Origin: Alistipes sp.
GTDB taxonomy: Bacteria; Bacteroidota; Bacteroidia; Bacteroidales; Rikenellaceae
NCBI GenBank assembly: GCA_017628595.1
Contig: JAGBYV010000261.1
Span: 1 to 17,425 of the forward strand
Direction of reading: 5' to 3'
Length of the DNA stretch: 17,425 nt
The notes under the pieces were generated by a model. It did not search any database. It was not told the origin of the DNA and was given only the letters and a program-made list of their open reading frames with translations. This document shows positions 1-6,900 of this stretch, one piece after another (positions within the stretch are counted from its first letter, which is position 1; each line of letters begins with the position of its first letter). The translations under genes and the position numbers were made by a program.

Positions 1-740
1 ACCTCTATCTCTACGGGATAGGCGGTTTGATAGCGTCGCATGAAATCTGTAACGTTGGCAAGCGACGGACCTAGACGGCGGGGCTTTATTTTGCCTTCGC
101 TGAGCCTTGCGATGATGGTGTGGAATGTACTTATATTTTGATAGCCGCCGAGGGAAAACTTCGTTGAGGCTCTCTTTATGAGGTATGACGGGAATCCCGT
201 TATGCCATTACGGCGGCACTTCATGCGTGATTGAGTGAAGTCGCTCTGAGCCTCCCCTGCGGTATATTCATCTATAAACCGCGCTGCATCAATACCCACT
301 TCGGCAGCAAGTTCTATGAGAACGTCTATCTGCGATGTGCGTCGAGCCTCGATAAATGTAGCCTCACGGATTCGTCTGAGCATACGTTTTGCGGCAGTTG
401 AGTCAATGCGACGAGCTGCTTCGTATGCGATGCTTTGTGGGAAACTCGACGGATAACGTTCGCTGAAAAGCGCCATGTGACGAGTGTTGACGGGCATGCC
501 GTGTCGCTCGGATGCCGAGAGCCAATGCTCAGCCATGATTGAGTTGGCGCGTTCGATTATTTGCCGTTTCGAGCCCTTCAGATCGTAGAGCGTGGTTATC
601 TCCTCGATTAGTCCGCCCATGATATACTCTACGCCCACCTTATTGCCGTAGAGGTAGTCTATGGCTCTCATTACCGGCTCGTTGCCCCAGCACCATACAC
701 ATACGGGGTCGGTGAATTGGTAAATTGTAATCTTCTCCAT
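1..740 (-). CDS. DsbA/FrnE-like thioredoxin-fold oxidoreductase (3' end cut off)
   Basis: The minus strand is open from an ATG at 740 through the left edge, giving 246 residues with no stop. The N-terminus reads IYQFTDPVCVWCWGNEP, the DsbA/FrnE/SpxH-type active site, with the CxxC at C14 and C17. Helical sequence follows, and a probable cis-proline loop (GITGFPSYL) lies near residues 179-187. Both halves of the thioredoxin-fold active site are therefore present. No signal peptide precedes the CxxC, so a cytoplasmic protein is predicted, unlike true periplasmic DsbA. The sequence continues past the thioredoxin domain (about residue 215 onward), as I recall for roughly 300-residue Bacteroidota members. 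It is divergent from the DUF2148 gene. The substrate is unknown; thiol-disulfide exchange or an adaptor role like SpxH are both possible. Confidence 0.85.
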   Translation of the reverse strand, partial: MEKITIYQFTDPVCVWCWGNEPVMRAIDYLYGNKVGVEYIMGGLIEEITTLYDLKGSKRQIIERANSIMAEHWLSASERHGMPVNTRHMALFSERYPSSFPQSIAYEAARRIDSTAAKRMLRRIREATFIEARRTSQIDVLIELAAEVGIDAARFIDEYTAGEAQSDFTQSRMKCRRNGITGFPSYLIKRASTKFSLGGYQNISTFHTIIARLSEGKIKPRRLGPSLANVTDFMRRYQTAYPVEIE

Positions 741-829
741 AGCAAATGTTTTGTCTTTGTTTGGTGGAGAGCAAAAAACAAGCCAACGGCTAAAGTATGC
801 CATCGCATGGTGAAATGTGTGGCCGATGC

Positions 830-860
830 TTTGCAGAAAGGATAAAAAATTGTAATTTTA
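830..860 (+). promoter_or_regulatory. Candidate Bacteroidota promoter for the DUF2148-luxS operon
   Basis: TTTG at 830-833, a 19-nt spacer, then TAATTTTA at 853-860. This matches the TTTG/TAnnTTTG consensus except for the last base. Transcription would begin roughly at 866-868, leaving a leader of about 15 nt before the ATG at 883. It is the best match in the 142-nt gap between the divergent genes. I found no convincing promoter for the leftward gene in the same gap. Confidence 0.5.
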
Positions 861-882
861 TCCCCAATAAATCTTATGAGTT

Positions 883-1428
883 ATGATTTACAATGAGAGA
901 GATTTGCGAACAGAAACAGTTAAGGCTCTGGCCGAGGCGGTGATGGTTGCGGCGCGTACAGCGCCCAAGGCGAAGGGTCGTGACCTTGTGGAGATTGCCA
1001 TGCTGACGGATGATGATATAGTGCGGTTGTCGAATATGATGCTTCAGGTGAGCGAGGAGTCGGGACTTAAGTTCCTGTTGCGTGATGCTGCCAATATCCT
1101 ACAGGCGCAGGCTCTGCTGTTGATCGGAACACGCAATCCGTCGGAGGTGTGTGCCCTGAATTGTGGCTATTGTGGCTCGGCTACGTGTGAGGCCAAACCC
1201 AAGGATGTGCCTTGTGTGATGAATGCCATTGATGTGGGTATTGCCATAGGTGCGGCCTGCTCGAAGATTGCCGATTATCGTCTTGATTCGCGTGTGCTCT
1301 TCTCGGCTGGTTGGGTGGCCAAGCGCATGGGAGTGCTGGAGGATGCCGATATGGTCTTTGCTATACCGCTCAGCTCCTCTTCGAAGAGCCCCTTCTTCGA
1401 TCGTAAATCACCCGTTAAGAAAGAATAG
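883..1428 (+). CDS. DUF2148 ferredoxin-like cysteine-rich protein
   Basis: A 181-residue soluble protein recognised as a DUF2148 (ferredoxin-domain) protein. It has an N-terminal helical region (about 1-85), then a cysteine cluster at C90, C94, C97, C102 and C111 that includes NCGYCGSATC, with a further C126. This spacing suggests Fe-S or other metal binding, but the cofactor and reaction are unknown for the family. The C-terminus (MVFAIPLSSSSKSPFFDRK) is typical of the family as I recall it. The ATG at 883 is chosen because the alternative at 876 hits a stop after six codons. It is first in a four-gene operon, 21 nt ahead of luxS. Family assignment is fairly sure; function is unassigned. Confidence 0.85.
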   Translation: MIYNERDLRTETVKALAEAVMVAARTAPKAKGRDLVEIAMLTDDDIVRLSNMMLQVSEESGLKFLLRDAANILQAQALLLIGTRNPSEVCALNCGYCGSATCEAKPKDVPCVMNAIDVGIAIGAACSKIADYRLDSRVLFSAGWVAKRMGVLEDADMVFAIPLSSSSKSPFFDRKSPVKKE

Positions 1429-1449
1429 AAAATAATAAAACATAAAGTT

Positions 1450-1962
1450 ATGAAAAAATCAGTTGTATCATCTTTTGATGTTGATCATTTGACCCTTAAG
1501 GAGGGCCTCTATTTGCGTTCGGTATATACAATCAACGATGAGTTGGCCGTACATTCGTGGGATATGCGCTTCTGCGCTCCTATGGACCATTCGCCCCTTG
1601 GCTCGGGTGAGGTACACACCATCGAGCATCTGATGGCCTACTATTTGCGCCTGGATCCCGTTATCGGTAAGAGCATTGTGTCGTTCTGCCCGATGGGTTG
1701 CAAGACAGGTTTCTACCTCTCGACTATGAACAACGTTTCGGCCGAGCAGATCCGTGAGGCGTTGGCTGGCGTATACAAGCAGGTATTCCCTCTCAAGTCG
1801 AAGGATGATATTGTAGGTCTTAACGAAGTACAGTGCGGTAATCCCGGTCTGTTTGCCGTGGCGGCTACCAACGAAGCGATGGCAAAGTATATGCGTTGTC
1901 TTTATACTCGTGAGCAGGCCGAGGCAGCAGGCATAGGTTCAATCTATAACTACGCCTGGTAA
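1450..1962 (+). CDS. luxS: S-ribosylhomocysteine lyase LuxS
   Basis: LuxS splits S-ribosylhomocysteine into homocysteine and 4,5-dihydroxy-2,3-pentanedione, the precursor of AI-2, in the activated methyl cycle. The protein is 170 residues, close to the usual 155-170. The metal-binding HTIEH motif supplies H56 and H60 with catalytic E59. The third ligand is C129 in QCGNPG, and the catalytic cysteine is C84 in PMGCKTGFY. All key residues are present, so the enzyme should be active. The leader is A-rich with no clear Shine-Dalgarno, normal for Bacteroidota. The stop overlaps the nucleosidase ATG by one base (TAATG), implying translational coupling of consecutive pathway steps. Confidence 0.97.
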   Translation: MKKSVVSSFDVDHLTLKEGLYLRSVYTINDELAVHSWDMRFCAPMDHSPLGSGEVHTIEHLMAYYLRLDPVIGKSIVSFCPMGCKTGFYLSTMNNVSAEQIREALAGVYKQVFPLKSKDDIVGLNEVQCGNPGLFAVAATNEAMAKYMRCLYTREQAEAAGIGSIYNYAW

Positions 1963-2549
1963 TGAGATATTTGGTAATTACCCCCACCGAGCGTGAGTAC
2001 CGCAATATGTCTGTGGCAGTTGAGCGCGAGGGGTTGAAGAACAGTTATACGGTAGCCCGTACGGGAGTGGGCAAGGCGTTGTCGGCCGCTGGTGCAGCAT
2101 TGGCAATAGCGCGGGCAAATGGTGACTTCGACCGTGTGGCTATTGTTGGCTATGCCGCTTCTACGATTGGCCGCCAGAGAGGTGATATCGTAGCACCGCG
2201 CGTGGCTCGTTATTACGACTGTCGTATTCCTGGCGACTTTGTCCCTGAACTCACCGATCCGCATCCTCTGCTGGGACACGATGATGCTATGGTGCTTACG
2301 GGTGACTCGTTTGTTGATGGCGATATGATCCGCTCGGTCAAGGCTAAGATGGGCGTTGAGTCGGCTCTCTTCGATATGGAGGCTACGTCAATATGCCAGG
2401 CTGCCGAACTCTTCGACCTGCCTGTGGTTGTCATCAAGATGGTCTCGGATGTTCCCGAAGAGGGCGATAATGAGTTTTCGTACGATGCTTTTGTTGATTC
2501 CCACACCGATTTCTCGGCGTTTGTGGATTATCTTGAGAAGTTGCGATAG
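1962..2549 (+). CDS. mtnN: 5'-methylthioadenosine/S-adenosylhomocysteine nucleosidase
   Basis: Phosphorylase-superfamily nucleosidase (Pfs/MTAN) that removes adenine from S-adenosylhomocysteine and methylthioadenosine. The SAH product feeds LuxS, encoded just upstream. Visible motifs are ITPTERE near the N-terminus, a glycine-rich VGYAAS segment, FDMEAT with the ribose-binding E140, and VIKMVSD with the catalytic acid D163. At 195 residues it is shorter than the E. coli enzyme (about 230), which I recall as usual for Bacteroidota luxS-linked copies. Futalosine hydrolase is a related alternative, but the overlap with luxS favours MTAN. It begins within the luxS stop and ends directly against the next ATG. 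Confidence 0.9.
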   Translation: MRYLVITPTEREYRNMSVAVEREGLKNSYTVARTGVGKALSAAGAALAIARANGDFDRVAIVGYAASTIGRQRGDIVAPRVARYYDCRIPGDFVPELTDPHPLLGHDDAMVLTGDSFVDGDMIRSVKAKMGVESALFDMEATSICQAAELFDLPVVVIKMVSDVPEEGDNEFSYDAFVDSHTDFSAFVDYLEKLR

Positions 2550-3335
2550 ATGATACAGCGTGAAGTGATATACGGTCTGTTGCTGCCTTTTATCGGTACG
2601 GCTCTCGGTGCTGCGATGGTCTTTCTGCTGCGCGACAGAATGTCGGCATGGGTGCAGAAACTGTTGCTCGGTTTTGCATCGGGAGTGATGATTGCCGCAT
2701 CGGTGTGGTCGCTCCTTATCCCCTCGATTGATATGACGGCCGAGAGTGGGGGTGTGGCGTGGCTGCCTGCCGTTGTGGGTTTTCTGGCGGGTATGTTTTC
2801 ACTTCTGATTTTTGACACATTGGTGCCGCACCTGCATCTTGATTCGGCAGAGCCTGAGGGTGTGAAGGCGGGTCTTGGTCGCTCGACAATGCTCTTTCTG
2901 GCAGTTACTTTGCACAACATCCCCGAGGGTATGGCCGTCGGCGTGGTGCTGGCTGGTGCTATGTCGGAGAGTGCGGGTATTACCATGGCGGGAGCTCTGG
3001 CTTTATCGCTTGGTATTGCTATTCAGAATTTTCCGGAAGGAGCCATTGTCTATATGCCGCTGAAGGAGAGCGTAAAGAGTCGCTGGAAAGCCTTTGGCTA
3101 TGGCGTAGGGTCGGGCGTTGTGGAGCCGCTGGCGGGATTGGCAACCATCCTTTTGATCGATCTGCTGCAACCAGTCTTGCCCTATCTGCTGGCATTTGCT
3201 GCCGGCGCTATGATATATGTTGTTGTTGAGGAGCTGATCCCGGAATCACAGAGCGGCCGTCACTCCAATGTGGCGACCATAGGTGTGGCTTTGGGTTTTG
3301 CGCTGATGATGATGCTTGATGTGGCGTTAGGCTGA
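2550..3335 (+). CDS. ZIP-family divalent metal transporter
   Basis: A 261-residue inner-membrane protein with about eight hydrophobic segments (starting near residues 5, 37, 72, 113, 143, 184, 209 and 241). The two ZIP signatures are present: LHNIPEGMAVG (H122, N123, E126) and IQNFPEGAIVY (Q159, N160, E163). These form the binuclear metal site in known ZIPs, and a conserved-type VVEELIPES lies at 225-233. A His-containing loop (PHLHLD, 93-98) sits ahead of the signature helices. It likely imports zinc, iron or manganese, like E. coli ZupT. The ATG directly follows the nucleosidase stop (TAGATG), placing it in the luxS operon. Its 3' end overlaps the convergent alkyltransferase gene by 9 bp. 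Confidence 0.92.
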   Translation: MIQREVIYGLLLPFIGTALGAAMVFLLRDRMSAWVQKLLLGFASGVMIAASVWSLLIPSIDMTAESGGVAWLPAVVGFLAGMFSLLIFDTLVPHLHLDSAEPEGVKAGLGRSTMLFLAVTLHNIPEGMAVGVVLAGAMSESAGITMAGALALSLGIAIQNFPEGAIVYMPLKESVKSRWKAFGYGVGSGVVEPLAGLATILLIDLLQPVLPYLLAFAAGAMIYVVVEELIPESQSGRHSNVATIGVALGFALMMMLDVALG

Positions 3336-3830
3336 TGCCTCGGCTTGTAGTAGGCTGCGCTTGATCTCTTTGCCAGAGTGATAGTTGCCGATGCCTCCCG
3401 ATGAGGGTAGTATTCGGTGGCATGGCACCACTACACTTATCGGATTGCATCCCACGCTTGTGGCCACAGCGCGTACGGCACTCTTGTGGCCCGCCGTGGC
3501 AGCAAGTTCAGAGTAGGTCATCGTAGAACCATATGGCATATTAAGCAGCGCGCGCCATACATCATGGCGAAAGCGGGTGCCGGCAAGCAGTATGCGACGT
3601 GGTGGTGTCGTTATAGGATTCTCCTGTCGGTTGGTAAGGGTAAATGTGGCCCGAGGGAAGAGCCTCTGTAGCTTGCTAAGTGCAACCTCGCGAGTAAGAT
3701 ACTGGGTGAATGTTGCGTAGCATAGCCAATCTCCGCACCATGCAGTGAGCATCTCTCCGTATGGTGTAGAGGAGAATGAGTACTCAACGTTACGAATCTC
3801 GTTGCGCTTGGTTGTAAATACTATTACCAT
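3327..3830 (-). CDS. ogt: Methylated-DNA--protein-cysteine methyltransferase (Ogt/MGMT type)
   Basis: Suicide DNA-repair protein that transfers the alkyl group from O6-alkylguanine to its own cysteine. It has 167 residues: a poorly conserved N-terminal domain (1-80) and a clear C-terminal active domain. That domain holds the MPYGSTMTYSELA helix (98-110), the AVATSVGCNPISVVVPCHRI core with acceptor C137, and GGIGNYHSGKEIKRSLL. The usual GNNP segment is GCNP here, a mild variation. No Ada-type regulatory domain is fused, so this is the stand-alone Ogt form. It is last in the minus-strand cluster, starting 2 nt after the PH-like gene stop. Confidence 0.93.
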   Translation of the reverse strand: MVIVFTTKRNEIRNVEYSFSSTPYGEMLTAWCGDWLCYATFTQYLTREVALSKLQRLFPRATFTLTNRQENPITTPPRRILLAGTRFRHDVWRALLNMPYGSTMTYSELAATAGHKSAVRAVATSVGCNPISVVVPCHRILPSSGGIGNYHSGKEIKRSLLQAEASA

Positions 3831-3832
3831 AG

Positions 3833-4339
3833 TTATTCGATTGTCTGCTGTCGTGAGCGTACAGCTGCGATAAGCTCATCGGCATCGCGGCATGATACGT
3901 ATATTCTTGAATCGTAGATGTCGGTAATCTCGACAAAGTTATTCCACTCCGACGAGTAAATCGTGATGACTTCAAACTCCTTCAGATCGAAGAATTTACC
4001 ATAATAGCCACAAAATCCAGAACTGCAGAAGAGTAGCATGGTCCAGCGCAGGCGGCGGTTGCTCACCTTGCGTATGCGACTAATCTCCTGTAAGTCGATT
4101 TCGGTGATGTCGAACACGCACTGAATCTCCAGCTTATTATCAAGCAGGATTATGCGTCGCGGGATGGAGAGTATCATCAGAGCAAAGATAGCCATCACAA
4201 AAGACACGAACCACGCCGAGAAGAATCCTCCCATATAGAGCATATAGAGCAATACAGCTCCGCCCGCACAGAGTACAAGTGCGAGGATGGAGACGATGAT
4301 GGTTCGACGATCGAAATGGTATCTAAAGCTACTCCTCAT
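3833..4339 (-). CDS. Small membrane protein with a PH-like domain
   Basis: A 168-residue protein with a short basic N-terminus, two hydrophobic segments (about 13-32 and 36-57, the second running into SIPRRI), and a soluble C-terminal part. That part (about 60-160) reads like a bacterial PH domain of the kind common in Bacteroidota, with alternating strands (RIILLDNKLEIQ, IYVSCRDADELIAAV) and an SGFCGYYGKF segment. Both ends of the soluble part are probably cytoplasmic. The reaction or ligand is unknown. Its start overlaps the ispD stop by 11 bp, so it is likely translated together with ispD, but a link to isoprenoid synthesis is not implied by the sequence. Confidence 0.7.
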   Translation of the reverse strand: MRSSFRYHFDRRTIIVSILALVLCAGGAVLLYMLYMGGFFSAWFVSFVMAIFALMILSIPRRIILLDNKLEIQCVFDITEIDLQEISRIRKVSNRRLRWTMLLFCSSGFCGYYGKFFDLKEFEVITIYSSEWNNFVEITDIYDSRIYVSCRDADELIAAVRSRQQTIE

Positions 4340-5009
4340 CTTGAGCCTTGATTATGGCTTCGGCAATAATCATATCTGCCGGTGTTGTAATCTTTATGTT
4401 CTCGCGTTCGCCCTCCACAAGTGTAATCTTCTCTCCGGCCATCTCAACTACCGAAGCATCATCGGTAAACGCCGCACTGAACGGCTGCTCGTAGGCCTTG
4501 AGTAGTGTTGCGGCCTGGAATACCTGCGGAGTCTGCACTATGCGCAGCGTCGAGCGGTCGATGATATGAGAGTGCTCGCCCTCTACTACGCGATACGAGT
4601 CGGGTGGAGCTACTACCGGGATTACGGCCGGATGTTGTTCGGCCTCAAGCATAAGGCGAATAATTAACTTTTTCGATGCCAAGGGGCGTACGCCGTCATG
4701 TATGCCAACATACTCCACATCCTGGCTTAGAGCCTGCAATCCGTTGCGAACGGAGTGGAAACGCTCCTGTCCGCCGAGAGCGATCTTGTGCTCGGCAACC
4801 TCAAAACGTGCCGCAATATTTCGCCATAGTTCGACGTGCTCCCTGGGTAATACGACAACAATCTCTGCTGCCGGCAGAGCCTCATGTATGCGATTTATCG
4901 AACGCGCCAGTATCGGTTCATTGCCCAGCATCATAAACTGCTTGGGCAGGGTAGCTCCCATACGGCGGCCCGCGCCGCCGGCAACGATTATTACTCCTCT
5001 TTTTGCCAT
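4329..5009 (-). CDS. ispD: 2-C-methyl-D-erythritol 4-phosphate cytidylyltransferase
   Basis: Third step of the MEP isoprenoid pathway: CTP plus MEP gives CDP-methylerythritol. The 226-residue length is standard. The nucleotide-binding loop GGAGRRMGATLPKQF (11-25) carries the catalytic Arg/Lys (R15, K23). IHDGVRPL (103-110), RIVQTPQVF (156-164), FTDDASVVE (181-189) and ENIKIT (203-208) are family signatures. All are intact, so activity is expected. The gene overlaps the upstream YhbP-like gene by 19 bp and the downstream PH-like gene by 11 bp, indicating one polycistronic message. Confidence 0.96.
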   Translation of the reverse strand: MAKRGVIIVAGGAGRRMGATLPKQFMMLGNEPILARSINRIHEALPAAEIVVVLPREHVELWRNIAARFEVAEHKIALGGQERFHSVRNGLQALSQDVEYVGIHDGVRPLASKKLIIRLMLEAEQHPAVIPVVAPPDSYRVVEGEHSHIIDRSTLRIVQTPQVFQAATLLKAYEQPFSAAFTDDASVVEMAGEKITLVEGERENIKITTPADMIIAEAIIKAQDEE

Positions 5010-5410
5010 ATAAGTTTCTTGCCGAATCCGAGTGTATTGTCAGTAAGTTTCATCATCTTGGCCTCCAAACGCCATAGCGACAGATCTGCTACGGCAGCAT
5101 AGGGAAAGGCCTTGATATAGGTGAGGCGATCGCCATCCCTGGCCTCTACGGCTTGTCCCGTAATCTGCAAACCCTGCACCTTGCCTACGGTACGAGTCTC
5201 AAGAACGATGGATGCTGCCACGGCGCTGTTCTGCAGCATCATCTGCCCGTGATGGGTCGTAGAGTCGGTGGTAAATATGAATGCCGCCGATTCTGCGTCG
5301 TATGCATAAAAACAATTGCAACAGTATGGCTCGCCATTGAGTGTTGAGGTAGCAAGCGTCAGTACATGATGCTTCGAGATGAAACGCTCGATCTTCTTAT
5401 CTACATTCAT
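4991..5410 (-). CDS. YhbP-like (UPF0306) pyridoxamine-phosphate-oxidase-fold protein
   Basis: A 139-residue single-domain protein of the split-barrel flavin-binding fold. It begins with IERFISKHHVLTLATS, followed by NGEPYCCNCFYAYD and FIFTTDSTTHHGQMM. It ends with LGFGKKLIW (127-135), the C-terminal signature I associate with the YhbP/UPF0306 family. Members are suspected FMN binders, but no reaction is established. C30, C31 and C33 are clustered near the barrel. It starts 2 nt after the M23 peptidase stop and its 3' end overlaps ispD by 19 bp, so it is co-transcribed with them. Confidence 0.82.
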   Translation of the reverse strand: MNVDKKIERFISKHHVLTLATSTLNGEPYCCNCFYAYDAESAAFIFTTDSTTHHGQMMLQNSAVAASIVLETRTVGKVQGLQITGQAVEARDGDRLTYIKAFPYAAVADLSLWRLEAKMMKLTDNTLGFGKKLIWQKEE

Positions 5411-5412
5411 AT

Positions 5413-6714
5413 CTATTTCTTTTCGGGAGTAACTGCCACGGCAGCGCTATCGGCTGCCACAGGCTCAAGGCTTGTCACAATCATATCGGGCGAAGCTGTA
5501 CCATTGAGCTCGGCAACGATGCGGTCGCGGATTTGCTCAAATGCAGCCTTGTTCTGCTCGGCGATAGGCTCTGCCGGCTCCTGCGGAACCTTCAGAGGGT
5601 CAATGTTGACACCATTCTTCCATATTCTGTAATCCAGGTGCGGGCCTGTCGAGGTGCCCGTGCTGCCCACGTATCCAATCAGGTCTCCCTGCTTTACGCG
5701 AGTGCCCTTGTTGATGCCCTTTGCAAAACCTCGCAGATGCAGATAGCCCGTCTCAAGGTTGCCGGCATGCTTGATGCGCAGCGTATTGCCGCCACCGCCA
5801 CTCCAGCCCTTGAACGATACGACGCCATCAGCTACAGCGTGTACGGGAGTACCCGATGGGGCAGCATAATCTACGCCAAGGTGAGGGCGATACACTCGGT
5901 GTACGGGATGCAGACGCGAGCGCGAGAATCGCGAACTGACGCGGGTGAACTTTAGCGGAGCTTTGAGTAGCTGCTTACGCAGTGATGCTCCATTGTACTC
6001 CCAATATTGTACTTTATCTCCCTGCTGGAACGGAATGGCATATACCTCCTTGCCGGCATGGCTGAACTTGGCACCCCATATACGGCCAATGCCTACGTGC
6101 ATGGTATCGATAAGTTTCTCGTCGTAGATAACGGTGAAGTTATCCCCCTTCTGGATGCCGAAGAAATCAACCGTCCACTGATATATCTCCTCGAGTTCTG
6201 CAGCAAGAGCATATGGCAGATTGTCGCGCATGATAGCGCCCCAGAGCGAAGACTCAATTACCGATGAGCGCATCTGTCGGCGGATGGTTACATCCTTCTC
6301 GCCAGTAGATATGGTGATGCTGTCGTTCTTAAAACCAAAGACAACATATTCGATCAAATCCTTCTCATATACAAAATAATCCAGACGGTTGCCTGTGGTG
6401 GAATCCTGTGCCAGAAATACGGTGTAAGGTCTGTCTGCGCGAATCTGTCGTAATGGGAAAATATCCTTTGCAGCTTTGTCCAGACGATCTACCGTTGCAG
6501 CCGAAACACCATAGCGACCAAGAAGCTTGCCAAGGGTTTCGCCCTGAGCAATGGTTCCCGATTCGGTATGATAATTGTCGGCTATGATGCCGAACAGCAT
6601 AGTGTGTTGTGGCTCTTCCGTTTGCTGGATGTTTTCTTCAGCCGAACGCTCGTTGCGGCACGCCGCAGGCAGGAAGAGCAGGAGTGTAAGTATTGAGTAT
6701 ATAAATCGTTTCAT
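5413..6714 (-). CDS. M23-family LytM-type peptidase, predicted lipoprotein
   Basis: A 433-residue predicted murein peptidase. The N-terminus is a lipoprotein signal with lipobox LPAAC, making C19 the anchored residue. Residues about 35-250 form an N-terminal region resembling the inhibitory/OapA-like part of DipM/MepM-type proteins. The M23 domain (about 255-375) has HLGVD (H278, D282), YLHLRGF (H326) and GPHLD (H359, D361). The last motif is HxD where LytM-type enzymes have HxH, so one zinc ligand is Asp instead of His. A low-complexity tail rich in Ala, Glu and Pro follows. It is first in the minus cluster leading to ispD and divergent from lpxK. It likely acts on peptidoglycan cross-links in the periplasm, facing from the outer or inner membrane. 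Confidence 0.92.
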   Translation of the reverse strand: MKRFIYSILTLLLFLPAACRNERSAEENIQQTEEPQHTMLFGIIADNYHTESGTIAQGETLGKLLGRYGVSAATVDRLDKAAKDIFPLRQIRADRPYTVFLAQDSTTGNRLDYFVYEKDLIEYVVFGFKNDSITISTGEKDVTIRRQMRSSVIESSLWGAIMRDNLPYALAAELEEIYQWTVDFFGIQKGDNFTVIYDEKLIDTMHVGIGRIWGAKFSHAGKEVYAIPFQQGDKVQYWEYNGASLRKQLLKAPLKFTRVSSRFSRSRLHPVHRVYRPHLGVDYAAPSGTPVHAVADGVVSFKGWSGGGGNTLRIKHAGNLETGYLHLRGFAKGINKGTRVKQGDLIGYVGSTGTSTGPHLDYRIWKNGVNIDPLKVPQEPAEPIAEQNKAAFEQIRDRIVAELNGTASPDMIVTSLEPVAADSAAVAVTPEKK

Positions 6715-6802
6715 TGTATCACAAAATTAATAAAATTTTTGATATTTAGGATGGTTCTTTTGTTAAAATAGGCTACTGTTTGGATAAAAAACGAAATTTG
6801 CG

Positions 6803-6833
6803 TTGGAATGTTGCAAATAAATGGTTATCTTTG
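6803..6833 (+). promoter_or_regulatory. Candidate promoter for lpxK
   Basis: TATCTTTG at 6826-6833 is a perfect TAnnTTTG match. A partial upstream element (GTTG, ending at 6805) is about 20 nt away. Transcription would start near 6840, about 60 nt before the lpxK ATG at 6901. The upstream box is weak, which limits confidence. Confidence 0.45.
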
Positions 6834-6900
6834 ACCGAATTATATCATTTGGCGAACGTTTTGGCCAATTTTGTTTCGTAAAAGAACAAACCGAAAACAG

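Noticed and set aside
790-797. TACTTTAG on the minus strand as a -7 box for the DsbA-like gene
   Set aside because: One base off consensus and no TTTG at a suitable distance.
2528-2986. Open frame of 152 codons on the minus strand, antisense to the ZIP gene
   Set aside because: It overlaps a clear membrane-protein gene and shows no recognisable domain or separate start signals.
6722-6729. TAATTTTG on the minus strand just upstream of the M23 gene, a perfect -7 box
   Set aside because: No TTTG lies at the right distance, and transcription would start almost on the ATG at 6714. Too weak to list as a promoter.
6871-6900. TTG start extending LpxK by ten residues
   Set aside because: The added residues are basic and unlike LpxK N-termini. 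The ATG at 6901 fits the family and is preceded by an A-rich leader.
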